DNA of 6,288 bases from an uncultured Collinsella sp. (GTDB lineage Bacteria; Actinomycetota; Coriobacteriia; Coriobacteriales; Coriobacteriaceae), in NCBI GenBank assembly GCA_958448375.1, contig CAUDDU010000063.1:1-6288 (forward strand), given 5' to 3'. The number at the start of each line of letters is the position of its first letter. Within the stretch, counting starts at the first letter, position 1. Below, piece by piece: positions 1 through 5,279 of this stretch. The position numbers and the translations under genes were made by a program. Under the pieces are notes generated by a model, which worked only from the letters and a program-made list of their open reading frames with translations, had not been told where the DNA came from and searched no databases.

Positions 1-609
1 CGCCTTCACGTTGCCCAGCACGCGCTTAAGGTCGCCCACGCCGGTGGCGATGGACTGCATGTCGCCCAGGCCCTTGTACACGGCCTCGAGCTGGTCGCTC
101 ACCTGCTTAAACGATGCTGACAGTCGGTCGTTGAGCGTGCGAGAGAGCTTCTCGTCCACTGTCGCACGCATTTGATCGAGCTGCACGTTGTTGTCCTTGC
201 GGATGGCGCCCAGCTGAGCATCGACCGTCTCGCGCACCTTGTCCAGGCGATGCTCGATGCCCTCGCGATTGGCGCCGAGCTGTTGGGCCGTCTCGCGGCG
301 CAGGTCATCCATCCGGTCACCAGCTTGCGAAAACTCACGTGCGATGGTCAGGTAACGTTGCTGCTCCACGGCCGCATCTGTCGTCTGCTGCTGCGCGATG
401 GCATTGGCCGTGCGGCGAGTTTCGGCCAGCGCGACGTTCAGGGCATCGAGCGCGTTGTTGGCCTGCTCGAGTGCTGCCAGCGTTTCCGCGCTACTGTCGC
501 CACGCTCCCGCAACTCGGCACGCAGGCTCTTGAGCTGGAGGGCGCAAGCCACAGCAACCCCCACCGCCACCAAGGCGATCACAACAAGCACAATATCAAT
601 AGCAGACAT
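1..609 (-). CDS. rmuC: DNA recombination protein RmuC, N-terminal part (runs off the window edge)
   Basis: This is the first 203 codons of an RmuC-family protein; the rest lies beyond base 1. The start is ATG at 609-607, preceded by GGCGGAG at about 5 nt spacing. Residues 4-24 form one hydrophobic helix (IDIVLVVIALVAVGVAVACA), which should anchor the protein in the membrane. Residues 25-150 are charged and heptad-like, as expected for the family's long coiled coil. Residues 151-198 carry the conserved segment leading into the nuclease-like core: VDEKLSRTLNDRL, SFKQVSDQLEAVYKGLG, then ATGVGDLKRVL. In Escherichia coli, RmuC limits recombination between inverted repeats; its catalytic activity is inferred from fold similarity. 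It lies 51 nt after the HTH gene on the same strand, with no terminator visible between, so readthrough from the nucleotidyltransferase/HTH unit is possible. Identification rests on recognised motifs, not on a search. Confidence 0.93.
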   Translation of the reverse strand, partial: MSAIDIVLVVIALVAVGVAVACALQLKSLRAELRERGDSSAETLAALEQANNALDALNVALAETRRTANAIAQQQTTDAAVEQQRYLTIAREFSQAGDRMDDLRRETAQQLGANREGIEHRLDKVRETVDAQLGAIRKDNNVQLDQMRATVDEKLSRTLNDRLSASFKQVSDQLEAVYKGLGDMQSIATGVGDLKRVLGNVKA

Positions 610-660
610 AAACTCCGCCCAACAAACCCAATCGAGCACCAATCAAAACCGCGATCAATC

Positions 661-1224
661 TTACCCCGCCATACGCACCGGGCGCCCGGCCCCTTCTTGG
701 GCGCCCCTCTCCTCCGCATATTCCATAATGCGGCGCGCCGTCTCCCTGCTCACCTTTGAGTCATCACCGGCTAAATATGCGTACACGTTTCCCTTATTCA
801 GATTCAAATCGCGGCAGAGACCGTAGCGCGTTACACCCGATTCCTCTAGCGCTCCCAACGTTCTTTTTCGCATCAGGGCGTTGATTCTTCTGTCCGCCAC
901 TGGCTTTTCCTTCACCGCTCTATACGCACGCCAAACGTTGGCATAACGATTAGGAAGTTTGTCCTCGGCGCATAGAGATGCCAGGCTACCCGTTTGGGCG
1001 TACAAGGACAAAACGCCTCGGTAACCCTCTTCCATCCACGAACCCTCGGATAAGCCCAGAACGTATTCGGCTTTACCCTGTGCCAAAGCGAGCAAAAACA
1101 GGGGCTCCGCCACGCGCGGCGCAACCGTCGTCGCTTGCTTAACCAGTTTTCTAAAACTGAGCGACTGCTGTCCGGATAGCTCTCGGCAATAGCCTTTTAA
1201 GAATCCCTCAAAGGTCAGATTCAA
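661..1224 (-). CDS. Helix-turn-helix protein, probable antitoxin/regulator partner of the upstream nucleotidyltransferase
   Basis: A 187-residue protein starting at TTG (1224-1222), whose last two bases belong to the TGA stop of the upstream gene (TTGA overlap). An exact AAGGAGGTG ribosome site sits 5 nt before the TTG, which fixes this start over longer in-frame extensions. Residues 1-125 are mostly helical and not recognised. Residues 127-170 look like a helix-turn-helix: LEESGVTRYGLCRDLNLNKGN, then VYAYLAGDDSKVSRETARRI, the layout of Xre-like DNA-binding domains. The tail is short and rich in Gly, Arg and Glu. Overlap and spacing imply translational coupling to the nucleotidyltransferase. 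By analogy with AbiE-type and MNT-type pairs, it probably neutralises its partner and represses the shared promoter. The toxin-first order and C-terminal HTH differ from AbiEi, which precedes its toxin and has an N-terminal winged helix. The DNA-binding call is moderate; the antitoxin role is inference. Confidence 0.8.
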   Translation of the reverse strand: MNLTFEGFLKGYCRELSGQQSLSFRKLVKQATTVAPRVAEPLFLLALAQGKAEYVLGLSEGSWMEEGYRGVLSLYAQTGSLASLCAEDKLPNRYANVWRAYRAVKEKPVADRRINALMRKRTLGALEESGVTRYGLCRDLNLNKGNVYAYLAGDDSKVSRETARRIMEYAEERGAQEGAGRPVRMAG

Positions 1225-1751
1225 CCGAGCACCTCCTTTTTGTATTGGCTGTATGCGCAGACCATCTCTTGATAACTCCGCTCCGAAGGCGACGACGCCA
1301 GCGCCTCGCCCTCGTCGAATATAAGCCGTTCGAGCAGTCCCCAATCAAGTCGGTCGACGAATGCCTGGCTATGAAGATCGATGATGTCGTTCGGACGACA
1401 GGCATAGAGCTTCATTACCGCCAGGTCCTCCAAGGATGGCGTAAAGTACCTGATAAAGCGCGCCCCAATATCCAAGGGAATCAAACGATCTTCGTAATTG
1501 AACGGCATCTGATTACAATATGCCACCGCCATACCATTCACCTCGGGGTATCGAGCTATGATCTCGCGGAGGCACCTATCTGCCTCAAACACATCAATGT
1601 CATGTGTAACCGAACGATTCGTCACATCGTTTAGCATGAAGGCGCTTCCTCCCACCAATACAACGTTCGGCCTGTCGTCTCTTGGACCTATTTCCAGCTC
1701 CGCCTCTTCGTCAATGCCCAAAAGAGTCTGCTCTAAATCCTGCTTATACAT
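1221..1751 (-). CDS. DUF6036/AbiEii-like nucleotidyltransferase, probable toxin or defence effector
   Basis: A 176-residue protein with the hallmarks of a minimal DNA polymerase-beta-like nucleotidyltransferase. The GG-S motif is VLVGGSAFML (G34, G35, S36). The metal-binding pair is THDIDVFEA (D51, D53). Further on comes the family's LEDLAVMKLYACRPNDIIDL segment (about 108-126, with K114 and D122/D125), characteristic of DUF6036 and AbiEii-type proteins. Characterised members of the wider group transfer nucleotides to tRNA or proteins and act as toxins. The substrate here cannot be read from sequence. ATG at 1751 is chosen because an in-frame stop lies just upstream; its ribosome site (AGGA) is weak, in contrast to the strong one of the next gene, as expected if the partner must be made in excess. 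The gene overlaps the HTH gene by 2 nt. It uses more A/T-ending codons and sits behind an AT-rich leader, which hints at acquisition. Fold assignment is fairly sure; toxicity is inference. Confidence 0.85.
   Translation of the reverse strand: MYKQDLEQTLLGIDEEAELEIGPRDDRPNVVLVGGSAFMLNDVTNRSVTHDIDVFEADRCLREIIARYPEVNGMAVAYCNQMPFNYEDRLIPLDIGARFIRYFTPSLEDLAVMKLYACRPNDIIDLHSQAFVDRLDWGLLERLIFDEGEALASSPSERSYQEMVCAYSQYKKEVLG
1230..1238 (-). promoter_or_regulatory. Consensus ribosome binding site deciding the TTG start of the HTH gene
   Basis: The minus strand reads AAGGAGGTG, a full match to the anti-Shine-Dalgarno core, placed 5 nt before TTG at 1224. It lies inside the last codons of the nucleotidyltransferase gene (Lys-Lys-Glu-Val-Leu-Gly). 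The combination of an ideal site, a weak TTG codon and a TTGA overlap argues for this start and for coupled translation. Confidence 0.85.
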
Positions 1752-1781
1752 AGCAAATCCTATTATTATTTATCTTCAATA

Positions 1782-1819
1782 ATACTATTCAGTCGTACGA
1801 CAGCACCCGAAAGATGCAA
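1782..1819 (-). promoter_or_regulatory. Putative autoregulated promoter/operator of the nucleotidyltransferase-HTH unit
   Basis: The AT-rich gap before the nucleotidyltransferase holds a perfect 10-bp palindrome, GTCGTACGAC (1792-1801). It extends to 14 bp with one mismatched pair (1790-1803). It lies between a possible -35 (TTGCAT, 1814-1819) and two candidate -10 boxes, TACGAC (1792-1797, 16-bp spacing) and TAGTAT (1782-1787). Neither pairing is strong. A palindrome inside the promoter spacer is where an HTH repressor from the same operon would bind. The palindrome is seen directly; promoter and operator functions are inferred. Confidence 0.4.
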
Positions 1820-1874
1820 GGATTCTACTCATGGCGATAATCCCTACACCCTAGAAGTCCTAATGTTACAAACG

Positions 1875-2297
1875 CTAGCTCTCCCAGCCGGTGCGGATGG
1901 TTGTTATGACGTCGCCTAGGCGCTGGCCCAGGGCCGCTAGATGTTGGAGCACCTCGTTGGGCGATGCGCCGTTGAGGATGCACGTGAGGGCATACGACGC
2001 CAGAAAGATGACCGCAAGCCCCAGCGGGATGAGCACGATCATCGCCAATGTGCGCAGGCGCTGGCCCACGCGGCGACGACGCGCACGACGCTTGTCGAAC
2101 GCGAGCTCCTGCGCATATGAATCTTGCTGTACGGAATAGGCCTCTGGTGCCGATTCGCCCGCAGGCGAAACCACAGGCGTGGCATTTTGCGCAGGGGGCT
2201 GGGCTGCCGCCCCCTGCATTTGCATCTCCATGAGTCGTTGCTGCTGACGCAGCATGCGCTCAGCTTGTTGCTGCGGAGTCTCAAGAAACAGATCCAT
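1875..2297 (-). CDS. Small single-pass membrane protein of unknown function
   Basis: A 140-residue protein not recognised as a named family. ATG at 2297 is preferred over TTG at 2309 because GGAGG lies 5 nt before the ATG and overlaps the TTG start region. Residues 1-30 are rich in Gln and Met (LETPQQQAERMLRQQQRLME) and probably helical or coiled. Residues 31-65 are Pro/Ala-rich and likely disordered. Residues 69-82 are strongly basic (DKRRARRRRVGQRLR). A single hydrophobic helix follows (about 83-109, LAMIVLIPLGLAVIFLASYA), then a short amphipathic tail. The basic patch before the helix predicts a cytoplasmic N-terminus. The gene stands alone between non-coding gaps; I see no T-tracted terminator after it. 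It could be a lineage-specific protein of Coriobacteriia, but no role can be assigned. Confidence 0.75.
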   Translation of the reverse strand: MDLFLETPQQQAERMLRQQQRLMEMQMQGAAAQPPAQNATPVVSPAGESAPEAYSVQQDSYAQELAFDKRRARRRRVGQRLRTLAMIVLIPLGLAVIFLASYALTCILNGASPNEVLQHLAALGQRLGDVITTIRTGWES

Positions 2298-2375
2298 GCT
2301 GGCCTCCAAAATCGGAGCATTCGACGCTTACGACCAGCATCCCGCACCGCCATGACCGCGACAACGCAATCGCCG

Positions 2376-2404
2376 GCAATAGCCACAAAGTTTCTTTTGC
2401 TCAA
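2376..2404 (-). promoter_or_regulatory. Possible promoter of the small membrane protein gene
   Basis: The minus strand has TTGAGC (2399-2404), a 17-bp spacer and TATTGC (2376-2381), which is 4/6 and 3/6 to the sigma-70-type consensus. It would give a leader of roughly 70 nt. The rest of the gap 2298-2550 holds only short AAAAGCT repeats and no convincing gene. Weak evidence. Confidence 0.25.
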
Positions 2405-2550
2405 AAGCTGTCGAAAAGCTCAACAACTCCCCTACCAGCACTTTCTCTGAGCTTTTTTCGTCAGCAATCTTTTGGCCTTCCACCCTTACGCCAACTGACC
2501 AAAATCCAACCAAAAGCTTGACGGAAATTGTGAAGACAGGGACCCCATAC

Positions 2551-2581
2551 AAAAACGTGCCGCCCCAAAAGGGGCGGCACG
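2551..2581 (-). terminator. Intrinsic terminator after repeat element A (four-TM gene transcript)
   Basis: An 11-bp perfect stem, CGTGCCGCCCC with GGGGCGGCACG (2556-2566 with 2571-2581), and a 4-nt loop. On the minus strand it is followed at once by five T residues (2551-2555). The plus-strand side has no T tract, so it works for minus-strand transcription. It is the 3' end of the element that follows the four-TM gene. Confidence 0.88.
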
Positions 2582-2717
2582 CTAACTTCTTATCAGTTTT
2601 TCAGTAGCAAGCACGCGACGACCCGAAGCCGGAGCACAGGGTAGGGAAACACCTTTACCTCGCGCGACCTGCGCAGCCGTGAGCGAGAGGGAAAGGTGTT
2701 TCCCCGCCCCGTGCTCC
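2556..2717 (-). repeat. Structured 3'-UTR/ncRNA element, copy A
   Basis: A 162-bp element homologous to copy B at 3519-3677. Read on the minus strand it begins 19 nt after the stop of the four-TM gene. First comes a long hairpin (2631-2717), with outer pairs GGAGCAC/GTGCTCC (2631-2637 with 2711-2717) and an inner 13-bp stem GGGAAACACCTTT (2644-2656) with its complement (2692-2704). The apical region contains AGCCGTGAGCG. A linker follows (2584-2629), 41/46 identical to the linker of copy B and including AGCACGCGACGACCC. The terminator hairpin is last. Loop, linker and terminator match copy B, whereas the stem arms do not. This could be a structured 3' UTR, an independent small RNA, or a mobile hairpin element. 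I do not recognise its family. Confidence 0.8.
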
Positions 2718-2736
2718 GCAGTCGGTGGAGGCAGCT

Positions 2737-3369
2737 TTAGATGCCCGCGAGACCTCGGGTGGCGGTGGCGCACATAAACGCCAAGGCTAGAATCACGAGC
2801 GAGCCCGCGATGTCTGCCAGCACGCCCATTGCACGGCGTTCAAACAACCAGCTCTCAAAGTGCGGGGCGACGTTGCGCCAAACACGCCACAGCAAGATGC
2901 CCATACCGATGACGCCCGGGATATTGAGCAGTAGGATCTCGGAGCACAAAAGACCGATCAGGTTACCGGCGGCAAAGCCCGCATCACCCTCGCAGTATTT
3001 GCGGTAGACCATATACAGCATGTACGCCACAAACGGCTGCAAGCACGCAGAAATAAACGAGACCACCATCGAGGGGTCCTGCGAAAAGACCTCGGTGAGT
3101 TTATCGACACTCGTGGCGTCCTTCGAAGCCAAGAATAAACCGATAACCACAAGGGGCACCACGCCCAAAATTACCTCGACCAGAGTAAACAACTTGGCAG
3201 TCAAATCCTCACTAGCCGAATTCAAATGAGGCGCCCACTCAGGATGAGCATGCGCGCCGACTTTCTTGTCCTTCTCGGCACGATCGGCCTTTTTGCCCTC
3301 GGCAACCCGACGACCAGGATCCTTGCGAGTTCCCACAGCAGCAACCCGAGCCCGAGACTTCTTGCCCAT
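2737..3369 (-). CDS. Four-TM integral membrane protein of unknown function
   Basis: A 210-residue protein, not recognised. ATG at 3369 is chosen because the protein proper begins MGKKSRARVAA behind a GGGGTG stretch 7 nt upstream; a longer in-frame extension reaching 3456 has no ribosome site and reads unlike protein. Residues 1-40 are dense in Lys and Arg (KKSRARVAAVGTRKDPGRR, then EGKKADRAEKDKKVG) and should stay in the cytoplasm. Four hydrophobic segments follow at about 60-82, 100-123, 134-162 and 181-203. The third contains LNIPGVIGMGILLWRVWRNV. No catalytic motif or transporter signature is visible. The gene is single, and its transcript ends in repeat element A and its terminator. No clear promoter is seen in the 3370-3514 gap, where the only feature is two copies of TCAACCAAAT. 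The N-terminal basic tail might contact nucleic acid or acidic lipids, but this is speculation. Confidence 0.78.
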   Translation of the reverse strand: MGKKSRARVAAVGTRKDPGRRVAEGKKADRAEKDKKVGAHAHPEWAPHLNSASEDLTAKLFTLVEVILGVVPLVVIGLFLASKDATSVDKLTEVFSQDPSMVVSFISACLQPFVAYMLYMVYRKYCEGDAGFAAGNLIGLLCSEILLLNIPGVIGMGILLWRVWRNVAPHFESWLFERRAMGVLADIAGSLVILALAFMCATATRGLAGI

Positions 3370-3514
3370 AAAAAACACCCCATCAGGTAGTAGATAAACT
3401 AAAAGTCGCCACCCAGTGTACCCCCTAAACAACGGCGCCGCCCCAACCCGGAGCAAGCCCCGTCAACCAAATAACCGAACCATCAACCAAATGGCCGCAA
3501 CCCAATCCCTATAC

Positions 3515-3542
3515 AAAACGTGCCGCCCAAAAGGGGCGGCAC
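3515..3542 (-). terminator. Intrinsic terminator after repeat element B (rubrerythrin transcript)
   Basis: A 9-bp stem, GTGCCGCCC with GGGCGGCAC (3520-3528 with 3534-3542), and a 5-nt loop. On the minus strand it is followed by G and TTTT (3515-3518). It is nearly identical to the terminator at 2551-2581. It ends the rubrerythrin transcript and separates it from the four-TM gene. Confidence 0.85.
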
Positions 3543-3677
3543 ACAAACTTCTAATCAGCTTTTCTGTAGCGAGCACGCGACGACCCAAAGCGGGCCGGGA
3601 GGGCGGGATTACCTTCCCTCAACGCGCCCCTGCGGAGCCGTGAGCGGGAAGGGAAGGTAATCCCGCCCTCCAGGCCC
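3519..3677 (-). repeat. Structured 3'-UTR/ncRNA element, copy B
   Basis: A 159-bp element homologous to copy A at 2556-2717, beginning 21 nt after the rubrerythrin stop. Its long hairpin (3592-3677) has outer pairs GGGCC/GGCCC (3592-3596 with 3673-3677) and a perfect 21-bp inner stem (3598-3618 with 3651-3671), built around GGCGGGATTACCTTCCC. The 32-nt apical loop (3619-3650) shares CCTGCG and AGCCGTGAGCG with copy A. The linker (3546-3591) and terminator follow in the same order as in copy A. The stem arms have no similarity to those of copy A although both pair fully, so the stem is maintained as a structure. RNase III processing or 3'-end stabilisation would be possible roles; none is shown. 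Confidence 0.82.
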
Positions 3678-3698
3678 AGCTCATGCCAGCGCCACGCG

Positions 3699-4238
3699 CT
3701 AGTAGTTCACCACCTGCTCCTCAAAGTACGCCTTCGGGTGGTTACACACCGGGCACACCTCAGGCGCCTCGGCACCAACGTGCAGGTGCCCGCAGTTCAG
3801 GCACTTCCATACCTTCACGCCCTCACGCTCAAACACCTCGCCCGACTCGATGCGCTCGACGAGTTTGTTGTAGCGCTCCTCGTGGGCCTTCTCGACGGCG
3901 GCGACACCACGGAACTTCTCGGCGATCTCGGCAAAGCCCTCCTCCTCGGCGGTCTTGGCGAACTCGTCGTACATCGTGGTCCACTCGTAGTTCTCGCCCG
4001 CGGCGGCGTCGCGCAGGTTGTCCAGAGTGCCCGGAACGGCGCCGTCGTGCAGATACTTAAACCACAGCTTGGCGTGCTCGGACTCGTTGCCCGCCGTCTC
4101 GGCAAAGATATTCGAAATCTGAACGTAGCCATCCTTCTTGGCCTTAGATGCGTAGTAGCGATACTTGGTGTGTGCCTGGGACTCACCGGCAAAAGCGGTC
4201 TCGAGGTTCTTCTTGGTTTGGGAATTCTCAAAATCCAT
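3699..4238 (-). CDS. rbr: Rubrerythrin (peroxide-reducing diiron protein)
   Basis: A 179-residue protein with classical rubrerythrin architecture and length. It reduces hydrogen peroxide to water in the cytoplasm of anaerobes, taking electrons from rubredoxin or NADH-linked reductases. Residues 1-135 form the ferritin-like four-helix domain with diiron ligands in family positions: E19 ([10 protein letters not shown]), E52 and H55 (NESEHAKLW), E82 and E85 (GENYEW), E116 with H119/E120 (VEKAHEERY). Residues 143-175 are the rubredoxin-like domain with C146-x2-C149 and C162-x2-C165 ([12 protein letters not shown], then [10 protein letters not shown]). ATG at 4238 gives the usual [12 protein letters not shown] start; AAGGGAAG lies upstream at a slightly long distance. 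The 114-nt gap behind the glycosylase gene allows its own promoter, but I see no clear one. Its transcript ends in repeat element B. All key residues are present. Confidence 0.97.
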   Translation of the reverse strand: MDFENSQTKKNLETAFAGESQAHTKYRYYASKAKKDGYVQISNIFAETAGNESEHAKLWFKYLHDGAVPGTLDNLRDAAAGENYEWTTMYDEFAKTAEEEGFAEIAEKFRGVAAVEKAHEERYNKLVERIESGEVFEREGVKVWKCLNCGHLHVGAEAPEVCPVCNHPKAYFEEQVVNY

Positions 4239-4352
4239 AGGTGTACTTCCCTTCAACACGTGCCGCCCATAGGCTTTGAGCGACCTTGTCTTTAGGATGC
4301 CCTCAAGCCGCGAATTTAAACCTTACAATCCCGTTCTTCAGATTTGAGCGGG

Positions 4353-5258
4353 CTACACACTCAACCAACGATCGTCCTCGGCTCGGCAAAAGCCCTCGCG
4401 CTCCAGGTCAGCTAGAATGCCCGCGATCAAGTCGCACTCGACCGGCCCGCGACCGGCTGCCGCTTCCATCTCGTTAACGCCCACCACGGCATCAGCAAGC
4501 GTAATCCCCGCCGGCTGCCCATCGCGCGCTGCCAACAACATACGCACGATATGCGCGCGCTTTTGGCGGCGCGAGCCCTCAAACTTGGACTGACGACTAT
4601 AGCCCGCCGACCGCCTGGACGGATTGGGCAGTGTCTTTTTAAGATACGCGCCGTAATCCAGCAATGCGTAATACCACGCGCGCGGCGTGTCGGCATCGTC
4701 TTGAGGCGCGGCAAAGGGCGCGATCTCGTCCGCCGCCGCACCGGGGACCGCCGGACAGGCAGCTTGGATCAGCGGCACCAGTTCGCAATCGGGAACGGCC
4801 GGCACATCGGGAAAGAAATGATGCAAAAAGACCGTGCGCACATTGGTCTCCAAATACACGCCCGGAAGATCAAACGCAAACGAACGGATACCCTGCGCCG
4901 TTGCCGGGCCAATACCAGGCAGAGCGACCAAGTCACGCGTCTCACGCGGAAACTCCCCGTCCCAGTCCTCTACAACGCGCTGAGCGGCCCCGTGAAGCGC
5001 CAGAGCGCGTCGGTTGTAGCCCATGCCCTGCCAAGCGTCCAAAACATCGGAAGGCGCGGCCTGGGCAAGCGCCTGCACAGTCGGAAAACGATCGAGCCAC
5101 ACCGGCATGCGCGCCTCCACACGCGGCACCTGTGTTTGCTGCAGCATGACCTCAGAAAGCCAAATGATGTACGGATCGCGTGTGCGGCGCCACGGAAGGT
5201 CGCGATAACGCAGGACCCCTTCCGAACGAATCATCGAACGAAAGGGGTCCTGAATCAT
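4353..5258 (-). CDS. MutY-like A/G-specific adenine DNA glycosylase, Fe-S cluster-less type
   Basis: A 301-residue HhH-GPD DNA glycosylase. MutY enzymes remove adenine mispaired with 8-oxoguanine or guanine, starting base excision repair. Seen here: LPWRRTRDPYIIWLSEVMLQ followed by QTQV, where E36 is the catalytic glutamate of MutY (E37 in Escherichia coli); MGYNRRALALH, matching the MutY GLGYYARARNLH region; and the helix-hairpin-helix LPGIGPATAQGI (113-124). Two departures stand out. The usual catalytic D in the LDGN segment is replaced by YLETNVRTV (E137). The C-terminal C-x6-C-x2-C-x5-C cluster is absent; that position holds LPNPSRRSAGYSRQSKFEGS. A NUDIX-like 8-oxoG recognition domain is not evident; instead the last 90 residues form a short winged-helix-like tail. 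ATG at 5258 follows AAGGAG at 7 nt. It lies 21 nt after the Rrf2 gene, probably in one operon. Exact substrate specificity is uncertain. Confidence 0.88.
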   Translation of the reverse strand: MIQDPFRSMIRSEGVLRYRDLPWRRTRDPYIIWLSEVMLQQTQVPRVEARMPVWLDRFPTVQALAQAAPSDVLDAWQGMGYNRRALALHGAAQRVVEDWDGEFPRETRDLVALPGIGPATAQGIRSFAFDLPGVYLETNVRTVFLHHFFPDVPAVPDCELVPLIQAACPAVPGAAADEIAPFAAPQDDADTPRAWYYALLDYGAYLKKTLPNPSRRSAGYSRQSKFEGSRRQKRAHIVRMLLAARDGQPAGITLADAVVGVNEMEAAAGRGPVECDLIAGILADLEREGFCRAEDDRWLSV

Positions 5259-5279
5259 GGCTATGCTCCTTATGCGGCG

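Noticed and set aside
172..759. Plus-strand open frame of 195 codons
   Set aside because: It is a shadow of rmuC and the HTH gene, without protein-like composition or a start signal.
1225..1344. Longer N-terminus for the HTH protein, starting at 1344
   Set aside because: It would overlap the nucleotidyltransferase by 124 bp and lacks a ribosome site; the consensus site before TTG at 1224 is decisive.
2328..2552. Minus-strand open frame of 74 codons in the gap before the small membrane protein
   Set aside because: There is no ribosome site, the composition is not protein-like, and it reads through the candidate promoter.
2556..3677. Integron attC sites, which also have variable stems and conserved ends
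   Set aside because: The bounding GTTRRRY/RYYYAAC core pair is absent, there is no integrase, and the conserved parts are loop, linker and terminator.
2556..3677. Classical MITE or insertion-sequence remnant
   Set aside because: The terminal repeats differ completely between copies, no target-site duplication is visible, and no transposase fragment is found. Mobility is not excluded but unsupported.
3738..4295. Plus-strand open frame of 185 codons rich in Leu and Val
   Set aside because: It is the antisense of rubrerythrin, whose diiron and CxxC motifs are complete.
4324..4352. Hairpin CCCGTTC/GAGCGGG just after the glycosylase stop as its terminator
   Set aside because: On the minus strand it has a C-A mismatch and no following T tract.
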